A DNA stretch of 64,000 nucleotides from JAPPKS01 sp963667895 (GTDB lineage Bacteria; Poribacteria; WGA-4E; PCPOR2b): NCBI GenBank assembly GCA_965223985.1, contig OZ245030.1:2852001-2916000 (forward strand), read 5' to 3'. Below the pieces are notes generated by a model. That model saw only the letters and a list, made by a program, of their open reading frames with translations, did no database searches and had not been told where the DNA came from. Of the stretch, positions 18,419 through 27,883 are shown one piece after another (within the stretch, counting starts at the first letter, position 1; each line of letters starts with the position of its first letter). The position numbers and the translations under genes are program-made.

Positions 18419-19275
18419 CTTGCGCCTCTTTTCATGACTGACATGATTTACAATGCATCAAAATTCAGTAAAAGCCTTGCAAATTGGGATGTCATTGAAA
18501 CTAAGGCAATACATTTCGATAGGCGTTATTTTAGCAGATTTACGAAGGCGTAGCAAGCGAAACTGCGAATTCTTTCTCCGAAAGTTTTCGCTTGAGTTCG
18601 AGCTATGTTCATGATAAGATGCAATGAATATCGTGAGCCAATATGTAGCAACAAAATCGTGTCTGAGATTTAATTTTCAGATGCTAGTGTGAAAAGGCGA
18701 ATCAAGCGAAAAGCTAGCAGGGATTTAGGTTTAATCAAAATTTCACCCATCAATGGAGCCTTCATTGTGTGTCGTATTCATAAACAACCGCGTTCATTCT
18801 GCGTGACCATGATTGAACAAATTTCCTTAGCAATAAGCAATATGCTGAAGTCCCTCACTATAAGTGTTTGTTTCGCGCATTTCTGTGACGTCGATTGTTA
18901 ATCGCCGCCGGGGCAACTAGTCTGATTATGAATTCATTCCTGGGAGTAGAGTTTCCTGTTTTTTGCGCGCAACCTAGGCGTCGGTCTTTTGCAGATTGCG
19001 TTCGTAATAGTGGCGATTAAACACCTAGACTGAGATTGCGGCAGTGACAGTTTCCCTTGTTGTTTTCCCGCCCCTAGACCAAATATGACTTCACGTCTCA
19101 GGTGCTGATCTCGACCTAGTCTCAAGGAAAACACCCGCGCTAATGAACTGGCTGCTGGGATTGGTCTTTATTTCTTGCACTCTGTTTGTATTCAGCAGGA
19201 TCGAGCGTTTTCAGCCTTTCCTGCAGTATTACATCCGTATGCGGAAATCGAAAAAGCTGTGAACGCTTTACCAAG
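18419..19275. other. Long intergenic region without a recognised gene
   Basis: About 860 bases between the divergent dehydratase and ASCH genes. Only short open stretches without family patterns occur (for example 18689-18901 plus and 18934-19134 minus). No hairpin terminator, tRNA or repeat array was recognised. It may hold promoters for both flanking genes, but none is near consensus. Confidence 0.5.
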
Positions 19276-19833
19276 ATGAGTGGCAATATGCAGAGCGAGA
19301 TGTATGCGCTGACGTTATGGCAACCTTGGGCGACGCTAATCGCTGAAGGAATCAAAGTGTTTGAAACTCGTAGTTGGAAGCCGCCGAAGAATCTTATCGG
19401 GCAGCAAATCGCCATCCACGCGGCAAAAAAGAAACCGACACGAGAGGAGATAGATAATTATTCGGCAGCGATTCATCGTGAAATGGAAAAGCTCTACGGC
19501 TTCACGAATTGGTGGGAGACAATTCCTTACGGCGCAATTATCGCAACCACTACGATTGGGGGCTTCTTTTTTGTTCAAGAGGTGGTTGATGCGTTTGTCA
19601 GGGTGAAAGGTTTGCGAACCGATGAAAGCCATAAAAGCACACCCGGTTATTTGGACATCGACATGTTTGGTGATTATTCGCCGGGACGCTATGCGTGGCG
19701 GTTATGGGATTTGAGCAAAGAGATAGAACCCATCCCTGCAAAGGGCAAGCTTGGGCTATGGGTTTGGAAGAGAGACAGCGATGATGAAAACAGAGGGACT
19801 GATGCCGCTGATGAAGGGGAAGAATCTTTGTAA
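19276..19833 (+). CDS. ASCH domain protein
   Basis: 185 residues from ATG 19276; ATGs at 19288 and 19300 are also possible starts because no strong ribosome site separates them. The domain starts at once with ALTLWQPWATLIAEG and continues KVFETRSWKPP and IAIHAAKK, the ASCH/EVE-like beta-barrel pattern thought to bind RNA or modified nucleic acids. A second part has GAIIATTTIGG and the C-terminal LGLWVWKRD. The tail is acidic. It stands alone upstream of kdsB, and its cellular role is unknown. Confidence 0.8.
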   Translation: MSGNMQSEMYALTLWQPWATLIAEGIKVFETRSWKPPKNLIGQQIAIHAAKKKPTREEIDNYSAAIHREMEKLYGFTNWWETIPYGAIIATTTIGGFFFVQEVVDAFVRVKGLRTDESHKSTPGYLDIDMFGDYSPGRYAWRLWDLSKEIEPIPAKGKLGLWVWKRDSDDENRGTDAADEGEESL

Positions 19834-19920
19834 AGAATTTGGTTTGCCAAAATTGTTGACTAGATTTGCCCTTCATCTTGGTTGGAATTCTTAGTCGTAG
19901 GGTTAAGGAGCAAAACCACA

Positions 19921-20667
19921 ATGAAAATCATAGGGGTTATTCCCGCACGCTATGCGTCTAGTCGATTTGAAGGCAAGGCGCTGGCGGATATTTTTGGCAA
20001 ACCGATGGTTCAGCACGTCTATGAGCGGGCATCACGTGCAAAAACACTGGATGGGGTCATCGTTGTAACCGACGATAAGCGTATCTACGATGCTGTTGCC
20101 GGCTTCGGCGGGGAGGTCGTCATGACCACACCGGATTGCCCCACTGGGACGGAACGGGTTGCGATTGTTGCGGACATGCTGGATTGCGATGTCGTCGCCA
20201 ACATTCAGGGCGATGAACCACTACTTGAGCCGGCGATGATTAATCAGCTCATTCAACCCTTCCTAGATGATCCATCCGTAGAAGTGAGTACGTTGAAACA
20301 GCGAGTCGAAAATGAAGCAGATTACCGTGATCCCAACGTCGTAAAGCTTGTAACTAGCCTCGATGGATTCGCGCTGTATTTTTCGAGAGGGACTATCCCC
20401 GGCAATCTATCGAACAACTGGATACAGACTAACCCAATTTATCGGCATGTGGGGCTTTATGCCTACCGTCGGGAACAGCTTCTAGCGTTCACAAGATGGG
20501 AACGAACGCCGTATGAAATCTCGGAAGGGCTGGAGCAGTTGCGCTTCCTTGAACACAGTGTTCGCATTCGTGTCGTCGAAACGGAGCATCCGGCAATTGG
20601 TGTTGATATACCGGCGGATCTAGAGCGTGTACTATCAATCATGAGTTCGTGGCAGAAAAACAGGTAG
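19921..20667 (+). CDS. kdsB: 3-deoxy-manno-octulosonate cytidylyltransferase
   Basis: 248 residues from ATG 19921, with AAGGAG ten bases upstream; the frame is open 13 codons earlier but without support. KdsB activates Kdo with CTP for lipopolysaccharide inner-core synthesis. Family blocks: IPARYASSRFEGKAL (CTP-binding loop), VVTDD, NIQGDEPLLEP and YRHVGLYAYRREQL. ETEHPAIGVDIP lies near the C-terminus. It implies a Kdo-containing outer membrane. It lies upstream of pyrG, which supplies CTP, a common pairing in Gram-negative genomes. Confidence 0.96.
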   Translation: MKIIGVIPARYASSRFEGKALADIFGKPMVQHVYERASRAKTLDGVIVVTDDKRIYDAVAGFGGEVVMTTPDCPTGTERVAIVADMLDCDVVANIQGDEPLLEPAMINQLIQPFLDDPSVEVSTLKQRVENEADYRDPNVVKLVTSLDGFALYFSRGTIPGNLSNNWIQTNPIYRHVGLYAYRREQLLAFTRWERTPYEISEGLEQLRFLEHSVRIRVVETEHPAIGVDIPADLERVLSIMSSWQKNR

Positions 20668-20839
20668 CTAGTGCGAAATCGAATTCATCGTCTATACAGT
20701 TCTCTATGTGTGGCGAAGGGTAATGGAGCAACCGGCGGTGATTATGACCTTTTGATTTGGCTGTCGAGTAAATGGATGGATGAATCGAATCAAGCGGACC
20801 GAAGAGCTAAAAAATGAATAAGGGAAGGAGGTTTGCCAA

Positions 20840-22447
20840 TTGACAAGATATATTTTTGTAACTGGAGGCGTAATTTCCGGCATAGGAAAAGGGATTACAA
20901 CCGCATCACTTGGACGTCTACTCATTAATCGTGGATTCAAGGTTATGGTGGTCAAAATCGATCCGTACCTCAACTCAGATGCCGGTACAATGAATCCGTT
21001 TCAACATGGTGAGGTCTTTGTAACACGGGACGGAGCGGAAACGGATCTTGATCTTGGCAATTACGAACGGTTTCTGGGTATCGATCTCAATCGATACTCA
21101 AACTTCACGACAGGTTCGGTCTATAGCACAGTAATTGCCAAAGAACGGCGTGGGCATTACTTAGGTGAAACGATACAGTTGATACCGCATATTACCGATG
21201 AGATTAAGGAACGTATTTATCGGATTGGAGAGGAGAGTGACGCGGAAGTCGTTATTACAGAAATTGGCGGTACAATCGGCGACTTGGAAATCGGTCCGTA
21301 TGTCGAAGCCATTCGGCAGATGGCGATGGAGGTTGGGCGCGAAAACACATTGTTTATCCATGTTTCGCTGATTTACACACTGCCCGGTGGGGAGAACAAG
21401 AGCAAACCGACTCAACACAGTATCCGCACGCTGCAGGAATTGGGAATTCAACCGGATCTCTTAATCTGTCGAACTAGCCATTCCATGGATGAGAGGCTGC
21501 GAAAGAAAATCTCCCTTCTCTGTGGAATTTCGGAGGAATACATTGTCGAAGGGCGGGACCTCGATCTTGTTGATGAAATTCCGTTAAACTTTGAACGGCA
21601 AGGTATGGCGCATTTAGTGATAAAAAAATTAGGGTTAGAGGATCGACCACCAATCAATACCGAGTGGGCAGAAATGGTTGAAAAACTGAAATGCCCAAAA
21701 CACCATACCCAAATCGCAATCGTGGGTAAATATGTGAAAGGATCCGATACCTACCTCAGTGTACAAGAGGCGCTCAAGCATGGGGGAATTGCCAATGAGT
21801 CTGCCGTAAACATCAAATGGATTGATTCTGAGACATTGATAGGGAGCCAGAACCTCACCGAACAGTTCGAGGGAATTGACGGCATTCTTGTTCCCGGAGG
21901 TTTTGGTGTTCGTGGAATTGAAGGGATGATTATAGCAATACGCTACGCTCATGAGGGCAACATCCCGTTTTTCGGACTATGCCTCGGTATGCAGTGCATG
22001 GTGATTGAGTTCGCGCGTCATGTTGCAAAATTGAAAAACGCAAACAGTTCTGAGTTTGATCCAGAAACACCCCACCCCGTGATAGATTTGATGCTCGATC
22101 AGCAAGGCAAGTCCAATCTTGGCGGAACTATGCGGCTCGGTCTCTACCCCTGCGTCTTGAAGATGAACACGAAAAGCTATGAAGCCTACGGACAACCAAT
22201 CATCCTAGAACGCCATCGCCATCGATATGAATTTAATAATCGTTATCGCGATCAACTTGAATCAGAGGGTTTATATCTGAGCGGTCTATCCCCCGACGAC
22301 GGCCTCGTTGAAATTGTCGAAGTCGCAGATCATCCTTGGATGGTCGGTTCCCAGTTTCACCCTGAATTCCAGTCCAAGCCGCTGGTTCCCCACCCACTGT
22401 TTCGTGATTTCATTCAAGGTGCCTTGCAGTATCAACAGGGCCGATAG
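20840..22447 (+). CDS. pyrG: CTP synthase
   Basis: 535 residues. Makes CTP from UTP with ATP and glutamine. The synthetase half begins TRYIFVTGGVISGIGKGI and contains DPYLNSDAGTMNPFQHGE and ITEIGGTIGDLE. The glutaminase half has the oxyanion segment GILVPGGFGVRG, the nucleophile in GLCLGMQCM and the His/Glu in SQFHPEF. The start is TTG 20840, eight bases after AAGGAGG. No shorter start with a better site exists. It follows kdsB by 172 bases on the same strand. Confidence 0.97.
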   Translation: MTRYIFVTGGVISGIGKGITTASLGRLLINRGFKVMVVKIDPYLNSDAGTMNPFQHGEVFVTRDGAETDLDLGNYERFLGIDLNRYSNFTTGSVYSTVIAKERRGHYLGETIQLIPHITDEIKERIYRIGEESDAEVVITEIGGTIGDLEIGPYVEAIRQMAMEVGRENTLFIHVSLIYTLPGGENKSKPTQHSIRTLQELGIQPDLLICRTSHSMDERLRKKISLLCGISEEYIVEGRDLDLVDEIPLNFERQGMAHLVIKKLGLEDRPPINTEWAEMVEKLKCPKHHTQIAIVGKYVKGSDTYLSVQEALKHGGIANESAVNIKWIDSETLIGSQNLTEQFEGIDGILVPGGFGVRGIEGMIIAIRYAHEGNIPFFGLCLGMQCMVIEFARHVAKLKNANSSEFDPETPHPVIDLMLDQQGKSNLGGTMRLGLYPCVLKMNTKSYEAYGQPIILERHRHRYEFNNRYRDQLESEGLYLSGLSPDDGLVEIVEVADHPWMVGSQFHPEFQSKPLVPHPLFRDFIQGALQYQQGR

Positions 22448-22524
22448 TTCACAAGCATGCGGATTCTTGAAACAGCATATACCAGGCTGTGAAGAGCCAA
22501 TGGTATATTGAGAAATGAGGATTT

Positions 22525-24456
22525 GTGAGTAAATTCCCTGACATCGAAACTAATGAGAACCCGGCTTGTATCCCCTTTAGAGTGTTTGTCATTGGGCTTG
22601 CTTTGGCTCTCTTAAACACCTATTGGGTTGCGACAAATGACCTTGTAATAGGTCCGCTACACAATTATATGTCGCTCTTTAGTAATGCCATTTTCACCCT
22701 GTTTGTGCTGATTCTCCTGAATTTCGTTCTGAAGAAACTCCTGCCAAAAACCGCGCTATCTGACTCCGACCTTCTGGTTGTCTACGTCATGGTCGTTATG
22801 GTGACGACGGTATCCGGGCACACGAGCATGAACAAATTGGTCGGTACACTTGCACACCCTTTCTGGTTCGATTCAGAGGAGAATGATTGGCGAAATCTGT
22901 TCTGGCGACATATCCCCGATTGGTTTGCCATTCAGGACAAGAACGTGCTTCGCGGCTTTTACCTCGGCGAGACTTCCTTTTTCTCGCAACAGTTTGTCAA
23001 GGCTTGGATTGTCCCCATGCTTTGCTGGTCAGCCTTTATGTTTGTTCTCTATTTCGTCCTAATCTGCATAAACACTATTATCAGGAGACAGTTTACCGAC
23101 CATGAACGCCTCACATACCCGATTACGTGGATGCCCTTGGAGATGGGACGTGACACGACCGCTTTTTTAAAGAGTAAGTTAATGTGGGTGGGATTTGGCA
23201 TTGCGGCTGGAATTAGTTTGCTGAATGGTTTGCATGTCTTATATCCTGCGGTGCCTTCTATCCGTGTGGGGTGGCAGTATTTCAATTTTCCGGATAAGCC
23301 GTGGAGTTACATGCGCGGGACACTGATTTCATTTCAACCGTTCGTCATCGGATTGTCCTTTTTTATGCCGCTGGACCTCGCCTTTTCCGCTTGGTTCTTC
23401 TACATCTTCAAGAAAATGACTCTAATTTTGATGGGAGTTGCGGGCTGGCGTAACCTTTACTTTGATGAACAAGCACAAGGTGCGTGGACCGCGTTGGGCA
23501 TTTTGGCGCTGTGGGTCGGACGAAAACACCTCAAGCAGGTTATCGCACAGGTGGTAACCGGAAAGGCAGGCATAGATGATTCTAGAGAGTCAATGTCTTA
23601 TCGGGCTGCGATTCTGGGCATTATAGGCGGGGTGTTGTTTTTCCTTTGGTTTGCTTATAGTGCAGGGTTCTCTTTTTGGGTCATACTGCTCTTTTTGGGG
23701 CTATACTGTTGTGGCGCCATAGGTTTGACCAAGGTTAGAGCTAGCCTTGGTGTGGCTGTCCATGAACTGCTCTGGGTGGATCCCGGTCGAACAATGGTCA
23801 CATCTATCGGAACCCGGGCGTACGGTCCCCGAAACTTGACCATCCTAAACTTTTTTTATTGGCTGAATCGAGATCAGCCGGCACACCCGATGCCAAATCA
23901 ACTCGAAGCTTTTCGGATTGGTGAACAATCCAACATCAATGTCCGACAACTGGTATGGGCAATGCTGATTACTCTCGCTGTTTGCATACCTGTGACTTTT
24001 CTGATATATCTCAACATAGAGTATCGGGAGGGTGCTTCGAGTTCGAGATCTTTCATCCAGTGGGTTGGGGTGGAAAGTTTTGGTCGGCGCCTTCAACCGT
24101 GGTTAACTCTTCCCACAGGACCTGATTTCTTCACTATAGGTGCCATGGGGCTCGGTTTTGGTATCACAACCGTTCTTCTAATCATGAAGATGCGGTTTCT
24201 CTGGTGGCCGTTTCACCCGGTCGGTTATGTGCTCGGCGTGAGTCCGGCAGAGATGGTCTACATTTGGGTGCCGGTGCTTATCAGTTGGTCGTGTAAGCTT
24301 GCCATCCTCCGGTATGGGGGTTTGCGGGCTTACCGTAGAGCCATCCCATTCTTTGCCGGATTGATATTGGGTGACTATTCGATGGGCTGCATTTGGAGCA
24401 TCATCAGTGCTGTGTTTAACATCTCGACTTATAATATGGCATGGCACGGCCGCTAA
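22525..24456 (+). CDS. Large polytopic membrane protein, DUF6785/DUF6784-like
   Basis: 643 residues from GTG 22525, with GAGG just upstream. About twelve or more hydrophobic segments are visible, beginning VFVIGLALALLNTYWVA and ending GLILGDYSMGCIWSI. Features shared with the paralogue at 55892-57787 include the early SDSDLLVVYVMV segment, INTIIRRQFTDHERLTYPI, the AFSAWFFYIFKK block, FHPVGYVLG and KLAILRYGGLRAYRR. The overall look recalls OPT-type transporters, but no substrate can be named. An SDR dehydrogenase follows 98 bases downstream on the same strand and may share its pathway. Confidence 0.75.
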   Translation: MSKFPDIETNENPACIPFRVFVIGLALALLNTYWVATNDLVIGPLHNYMSLFSNAIFTLFVLILLNFVLKKLLPKTALSDSDLLVVYVMVVMVTTVSGHTSMNKLVGTLAHPFWFDSEENDWRNLFWRHIPDWFAIQDKNVLRGFYLGETSFFSQQFVKAWIVPMLCWSAFMFVLYFVLICINTIIRRQFTDHERLTYPITWMPLEMGRDTTAFLKSKLMWVGFGIAAGISLLNGLHVLYPAVPSIRVGWQYFNFPDKPWSYMRGTLISFQPFVIGLSFFMPLDLAFSAWFFYIFKKMTLILMGVAGWRNLYFDEQAQGAWTALGILALWVGRKHLKQVIAQVVTGKAGIDDSRESMSYRAAILGIIGGVLFFLWFAYSAGFSFWVILLFLGLYCCGAIGLTKVRASLGVAVHELLWVDPGRTMVTSIGTRAYGPRNLTILNFFYWLNRDQPAHPMPNQLEAFRIGEQSNINVRQLVWAMLITLAVCIPVTFLIYLNIEYREGASSSRSFIQWVGVESFGRRLQPWLTLPTGPDFFTIGAMGLGFGITTVLLIMKMRFLWWPFHPVGYVLGVSPAEMVYIWVPVLISWSCKLAILRYGGLRAYRRAIPFFAGLILGDYSMGCIWSIISAVFNISTYNMAWHGR

Positions 24457-24553
24457 GTGTCTTTCCGAAAGCAATACAGTGCGAATTTTTGAATCTTTAA
24501 TCCAGTACGACTAAGGAGTCACCAACGAATTAAAAGCCGGAGTTTAAGATATT

Positions 24554-25318
24554 ATGAGACTAGAAAACAAGGTTGCTATAGTCACCGGAGCAGCTCAGGG
24601 TATGGGCTTCGCAACAGCAAAGCTATTTTCCCAACAAGGAGCCAGGGTTGCGATGATAGACATCAACACCAAGGGGCTCTTGCAGGCAGCTCAGGCGGTT
24701 GAACCCCTGGGCAAGAAGCCGCTCACGATCGACATTGACATCAGTGATTCTGCAGCGGTAAGTCAAGCTGTTCAAAAGGTTTATGACACTTGGGAACGAG
24801 TAGACGTGTTGGTGAACAACGCGGCAATCCAGTCGCCAGGTGGAAATTTCGTTAACGCGACCGATGAGGTCTGGGATCGATATTTAGCAGTCAACGTCAA
24901 AAGCGCTGGGTTTCTGGTCAGAGAAATTATTCCCTTGATGCAGCAGCAGAAGGCTGGAAGTATCATCAACATCGGGTCGATTTCTTCGTTTGTTGTTTTC
25001 CCGGGACAAGCAGTATATGCCACGACCAAAGGGGCTATTCTGCAGTTGACCCGCGCCATCGCAGTAGACTTCGGCAAAGATGGGATTCGAGCGAACTGTA
25101 TCTGTCCCGGACCAACCCTTTCTGGCCCTTTAGCAAGTGGGATTTCCGAAGATGGAACGTTGAATCCGGAGTTAGAAGATTTGGCGAACATGCATCCACT
25201 TCAACGTCTCGCTCAACCTGAAGATATCGCTTATGCTTCCCTATTTTTGGCTTCGGATGAGTCTCGGCATGTCACTGGAGTTGTGTTGCCGGTGGACGGC
25301 GGTTTTACAGCCAGATAG
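24554..25318 (+). CDS. Short-chain dehydrogenase/reductase (classical SDR)
   Basis: 254 residues. The Rossmann nucleotide site is VTGAAQGMGFATA, NNAA is the central motif, and the catalytic Ser-Tyr-Lys lie in SISSF..YATTKGA. DGGFTAR ends the protein as in FabG-like enzymes and glucose/polyol dehydrogenases. Asp in MIDIN after strand beta-2 suggests NAD rather than NADP. GGAG lies about eleven bases upstream of the ATG. It follows the DUF6785-like membrane protein; substrate unknown. Confidence 0.9.
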   Translation: MRLENKVAIVTGAAQGMGFATAKLFSQQGARVAMIDINTKGLLQAAQAVEPLGKKPLTIDIDISDSAAVSQAVQKVYDTWERVDVLVNNAAIQSPGGNFVNATDEVWDRYLAVNVKSAGFLVREIIPLMQQQKAGSIINIGSISSFVVFPGQAVYATTKGAILQLTRAIAVDFGKDGIRANCICPGPTLSGPLASGISEDGTLNPELEDLANMHPLQRLAQPEDIAYASLFLASDESRHVTGVVLPVDGGFTAR

Positions 25319-25550
25319 CCAAAAACAAGTCTGCTTAGATAGATACGGCTTCTTTAGTGTGCTAACCCCAAGTTGCCGCATAGGGTATGCAGTTCAACCC
25401 CTTGCGATGGAATTACATATCATAAACCGACTGGCGACATCGGCAGAACATAAAATATTTGCAAAATACCCCGAATTTCGGTAGGTAGCAAACCACCATC
25501 GGTATGTCACGTCGGGCTGAGATTTTTGTTGATATGAGGGATTTTTGGGG

Positions 25551-25579
25551 TTGAAAGGGAGATCTTATTTTGATATAAT
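25551..25579 (+). promoter_or_regulatory. Sigma-70 type promoter upstream of the LamG array
   Basis: TTGAAA (25551-25556), then 17 bases, then TATAAT (25574-25579). It lies about 180 bases before the first LamG ATG and would give a long leader. It is the only near-consensus promoter seen in the 440-base gap 25319-25758. Confidence 0.7.
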
Positions 25580-25639
25580 AGTGTTCAGACTGAATATCCT
25601 TCCGAAACAGCGTGAAATCGTAACAGTGTTTTTCAACAG

Positions 25640-25658
25640 CGCGCCAGTCAATGGCGCG
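25640..25658 (+). promoter_or_regulatory. Stem-loop in the leader of the first LamG gene
   Basis: CGCGCC and GGCGCG pair perfectly around a seven-base loop, between the promoter and the first LamG start. No U-run follows, so it is not a standard terminator. Role unknown. Confidence 0.4.
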
Positions 25659-25758
25659 TGGATAGATTTGCGACGTGCGCTGATTAGAGGATGATTTACT
25701 TGTACAATGGGTCGTACAACTTTTTTGCGATCCATCAAAAAGAAAGGAAGGCAATGAG

Positions 25759-26550
25759 ATGTCCAATTCTACAAAAAACATTCTGATCGGGTGTGCAGCT
25801 ATTGTTGTTCTTGGATTCCTCCTGCAAAGCTCGTACGCGGCGATTGATCCAGGGTCCATTGTTGGAATTTGGACCTTTGAAGAAGGAGCAGGTGAGGAGG
25901 TCAAAGATATCTCGGGCAATGGCAATGACGGGATGTTTTTGGGAAATCCCAAATGGGTAGATGGTCAATTTGGCACTGCTCTGGACTTCAGGAGCTTGGG
26001 TGATGTTGTACAGATTCCCGAGTTTGGCCTTGTTGCTCCTGGAAAAGAGGTAACCATTACCTTTTGGACAGAACTTGGGGATACGATTAATTGTGATATT
26101 CTCAGTTTTGACCCACTTGATGGGGCGAACCGTATCACCATCCACTTTCCTTGGGGTAACGGCGTCGTTTGGCAACACGGGACAGATCAGCACGTCGCGG
26201 CAGGTGGACTGCCGAAGGAGACGCTAGGTAACTGGGAATTTTGGGCTTTCGTCGGCAGTACCAAAGCGAACTACCTGAGAATCCTGCGAAATATGGAACA
26301 GTTTGATTTAAGGGAGGATACTGCTACGGCGAAGCCCGCTTTTGTTGCTTCTGAACAAACTTGGAGCATCGGTGGTCGACAGGGGTCATCGTACACGGGA
26401 ATCATCGACGAAGTTGGGGTGTTTAATGCAGCTCTCAGCGACGAGGATCTGACAGAGATCATGGAGAATGGTCTGGAAAAAACCGCCTTTGCGGTCCACC
26501 CGTCGGAGAAATTGACCACCACATGGGGCAAGATTAAGGAAAAAGACTAA
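25759..26550 (+). CDS. Secreted LamG-fold protein, array copy 1
   Basis: 263 residues. An N-terminal signal peptide (hydrophobic IVVLGFLLQ, cleavage probably after SYA) is followed by a single concanavalin A-like LamG domain: GIWTFEEGAGEEVKDISGNG, GTALDFRSLGDVVQIP, WQHGTDQH, and IIDEVGVFNAALS. The protein ends in the array motif VHPSEKLTTTWGKIK. AAGGAAGG lies seven bases before the ATG. LamG domains commonly bind carbohydrate or protein ligands, and no catalytic domain is attached. It is nearly identical at both ends to copy 2. Confidence 0.9.
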   Translation: MSNSTKNILIGCAAIVVLGFLLQSSYAAIDPGSIVGIWTFEEGAGEEVKDISGNGNDGMFLGNPKWVDGQFGTALDFRSLGDVVQIPEFGLVAPGKEVTITFWTELGDTINCDILSFDPLDGANRITIHFPWGNGVVWQHGTDQHVAAGGLPKETLGNWEFWAFVGSTKANYLRILRNMEQFDLREDTATAKPAFVASEQTWSIGGRQGSSYTGIIDEVGVFNAALSDEDLTEIMENGLEKTAFAVHPSEKLTTTWGKIKEKD

Positions 26551-26697
26551 TTTCTTTTTGCCCCAGCGATGATGTAGTTGCGCACTTTACGGTTGCTCTG
26601 CAGCGCGGGTGTAAGCTCCCATATTGGAGCATAACTTAACTTGTACAATGGGTAGTGCAATTTTTACGATTCATCAAAAAGAAAGGAAGGCAATGAG

Positions 26698-27489
26698 ATG
26701 TCCAATTCTACAAAAAACATTCTGATCGGGTGTGCAGCTATTGTTGTTCTTGGATTCCTCCTGCAAAGCTCGTACGCGGCGATTGATCCAGGGTCCATTG
26801 TTGGAATTTGGACCTTTGAAGAAGGAGCAGGTGAGGAGGTCAAAGATATCTCGGGCAATGGCAATGACGGGATGTTTTTGGGAAATCCCAAATGGGTAGA
26901 TGGTCAATTTGGCACTGCTCTGGACTTCAGGAGCTTGGGTGATGTTGTACAGATTCCCGAGTTTGGCCTTGTTGCTCCTGGAAAAGAAGTAACAATTACC
27001 TTTTGGACAGAACTTGGGGATTCAATCAATTGTGACATTCTCAGTTTTGACCCACTTGATGGAGCGAACCGCATCACCATCCACTTTCCTTGGGGTAACG
27101 GCGTTGTCTGGCAACACGGCACCGACCAGCACTTTGCGGGAGGCGGAATTCCGGCGGAAACTCTGGACAACTGGGAATTTTGGGCTTTCGTCGGGAGTAC
27201 CAAAGCGAACTACCTGAGAATCCTGCGAAATATGGAACAGTTTGATTTAAGGGAGGATACTGCTACGGCGAAGCCCGCTTTTGTTGCTTCTGAACAAACT
27301 TGGAGCATCGGTGGTCGACAGGGGTCATCGTACACGGGAATCATCGACGAAGTTGGGGTGTTCAATGCAGCTCTCAGCGACGAGGATCTGACAGAGATCA
27401 TGGAGAATGGTCTGGAAAAAACCGCCTTTGCGGTCCACCCGTCGGAGAAATTGACCACCACATGGGGCAAGATTAAGGAAAAAGACTAA
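26698..27489 (+). CDS. Secreted LamG-fold protein, array copy 2
   Basis: 263 residues, same architecture as copy 1: signal peptide, LamG domain, C-terminal motif VHPSEKLTTTWGKIK. Signal peptide, first 95 residues and last 95 residues match copy 1. Changes lie only in the centre (for example DSINCD and HFAGGGIPAETLDN versus DTINCD and HVAAGGLPKETLGN), and most central base changes are silent. The same ribosome site precedes the ATG. The role is not known beyond a likely binding function at the cell surface or outside. Confidence 0.9.
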   Translation: MSNSTKNILIGCAAIVVLGFLLQSSYAAIDPGSIVGIWTFEEGAGEEVKDISGNGNDGMFLGNPKWVDGQFGTALDFRSLGDVVQIPEFGLVAPGKEVTITFWTELGDSINCDILSFDPLDGANRITIHFPWGNGVVWQHGTDQHFAGGGIPAETLDNWEFWAFVGSTKANYLRILRNMEQFDLREDTATAKPAFVASEQTWSIGGRQGSSYTGIIDEVGVFNAALSDEDLTEIMENGLEKTAFAVHPSEKLTTTWGKIKEKD

Positions 27490-27580
27490 TTCTTGTTACC
27501 TAAGCGTGAACTAGTTGCACCCTTTATGGTTGCGCTTCAGCGCAGTTATAAAGTTCCCAAAATGTAATCGGGACCGAAAA

Positions 27581-27641
27581 CACCTGCGACAATGCCGAAA
27601 GGAGGTGACTGAAAAAGTCAGGCCCAATCTCAAAATTGGGC
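27581..27641 (+). ncRNA. Possible structured leader RNA before LamG copy 3
   Basis: Three hairpins follow each other: CACCT/AGGTG enclosing 17 bases (27581-27607), GACT/AGTC around five bases (27607-27619), and GCCCAAT/ATTGGGC around six bases (27622-27641). The first two share a base at the junction. No U-run follows, so it is not a plain terminator. It lies in the 394-base gap between LamG copies 2 and 3. No known riboswitch was recognised. Confidence 0.3.
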
Positions 27642-27883
27642 ATAAGAGTTCGAGTCGGTTCACGTTCCTAGCCTCTGATGTATGGAGATAAGCGATGTGA
27701 GATTTTACAAAACGAAGCCGACTGGAATGCGTAAGATTAGTCTAAAAAAGTGGACTTAAGTTTTTTGTAAAAATCACGATTCGTGCGAATGCTTTTGAAG
27801 TTGAGTGTGGCGAAATCGCCGATTGGGTAGCGTAATACTCAAACAGCACAATTCATGAATTCACATTCTTAAGGAGGTCTACC

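Larger units (their letters stand above)
25735..27492 (+). repeat. Tandem duplication of a LamG gene unit (two copies, mosaic)
   Basis: Unit 1 (about 25735-26552) and unit 2 (about 26674-27491) are the same gene twice. The first roughly 310 bases and the last roughly 290 bases are identical except for one base seen, while the central roughly 210 bases differ at about 30 sites. Flanking non-coding sequence is related but clearly more diverged. This pattern fits gene conversion between older duplicates. Confidence 0.85.

Noticed and set aside
11644..18672. Short similarity (TATGTAGCAAC followed by a GAGATT-like stretch) between 11644-11670 and 18640-18672
   Set aside because: Only about 25 loosely matching bases with no fixed ends; too weak to call a repeat.
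18689..18901. 70-codon open frame in the long gap before the ASCH gene
   Set aside because: No family pattern, no ribosome site, and odd composition for this genome; best read as chance.
27645..27680. GAGTTCGAGTC resembling a tRNA T-arm
   Set aside because: No matching acceptor stem, anticodon arm or CCA end could be built around it.
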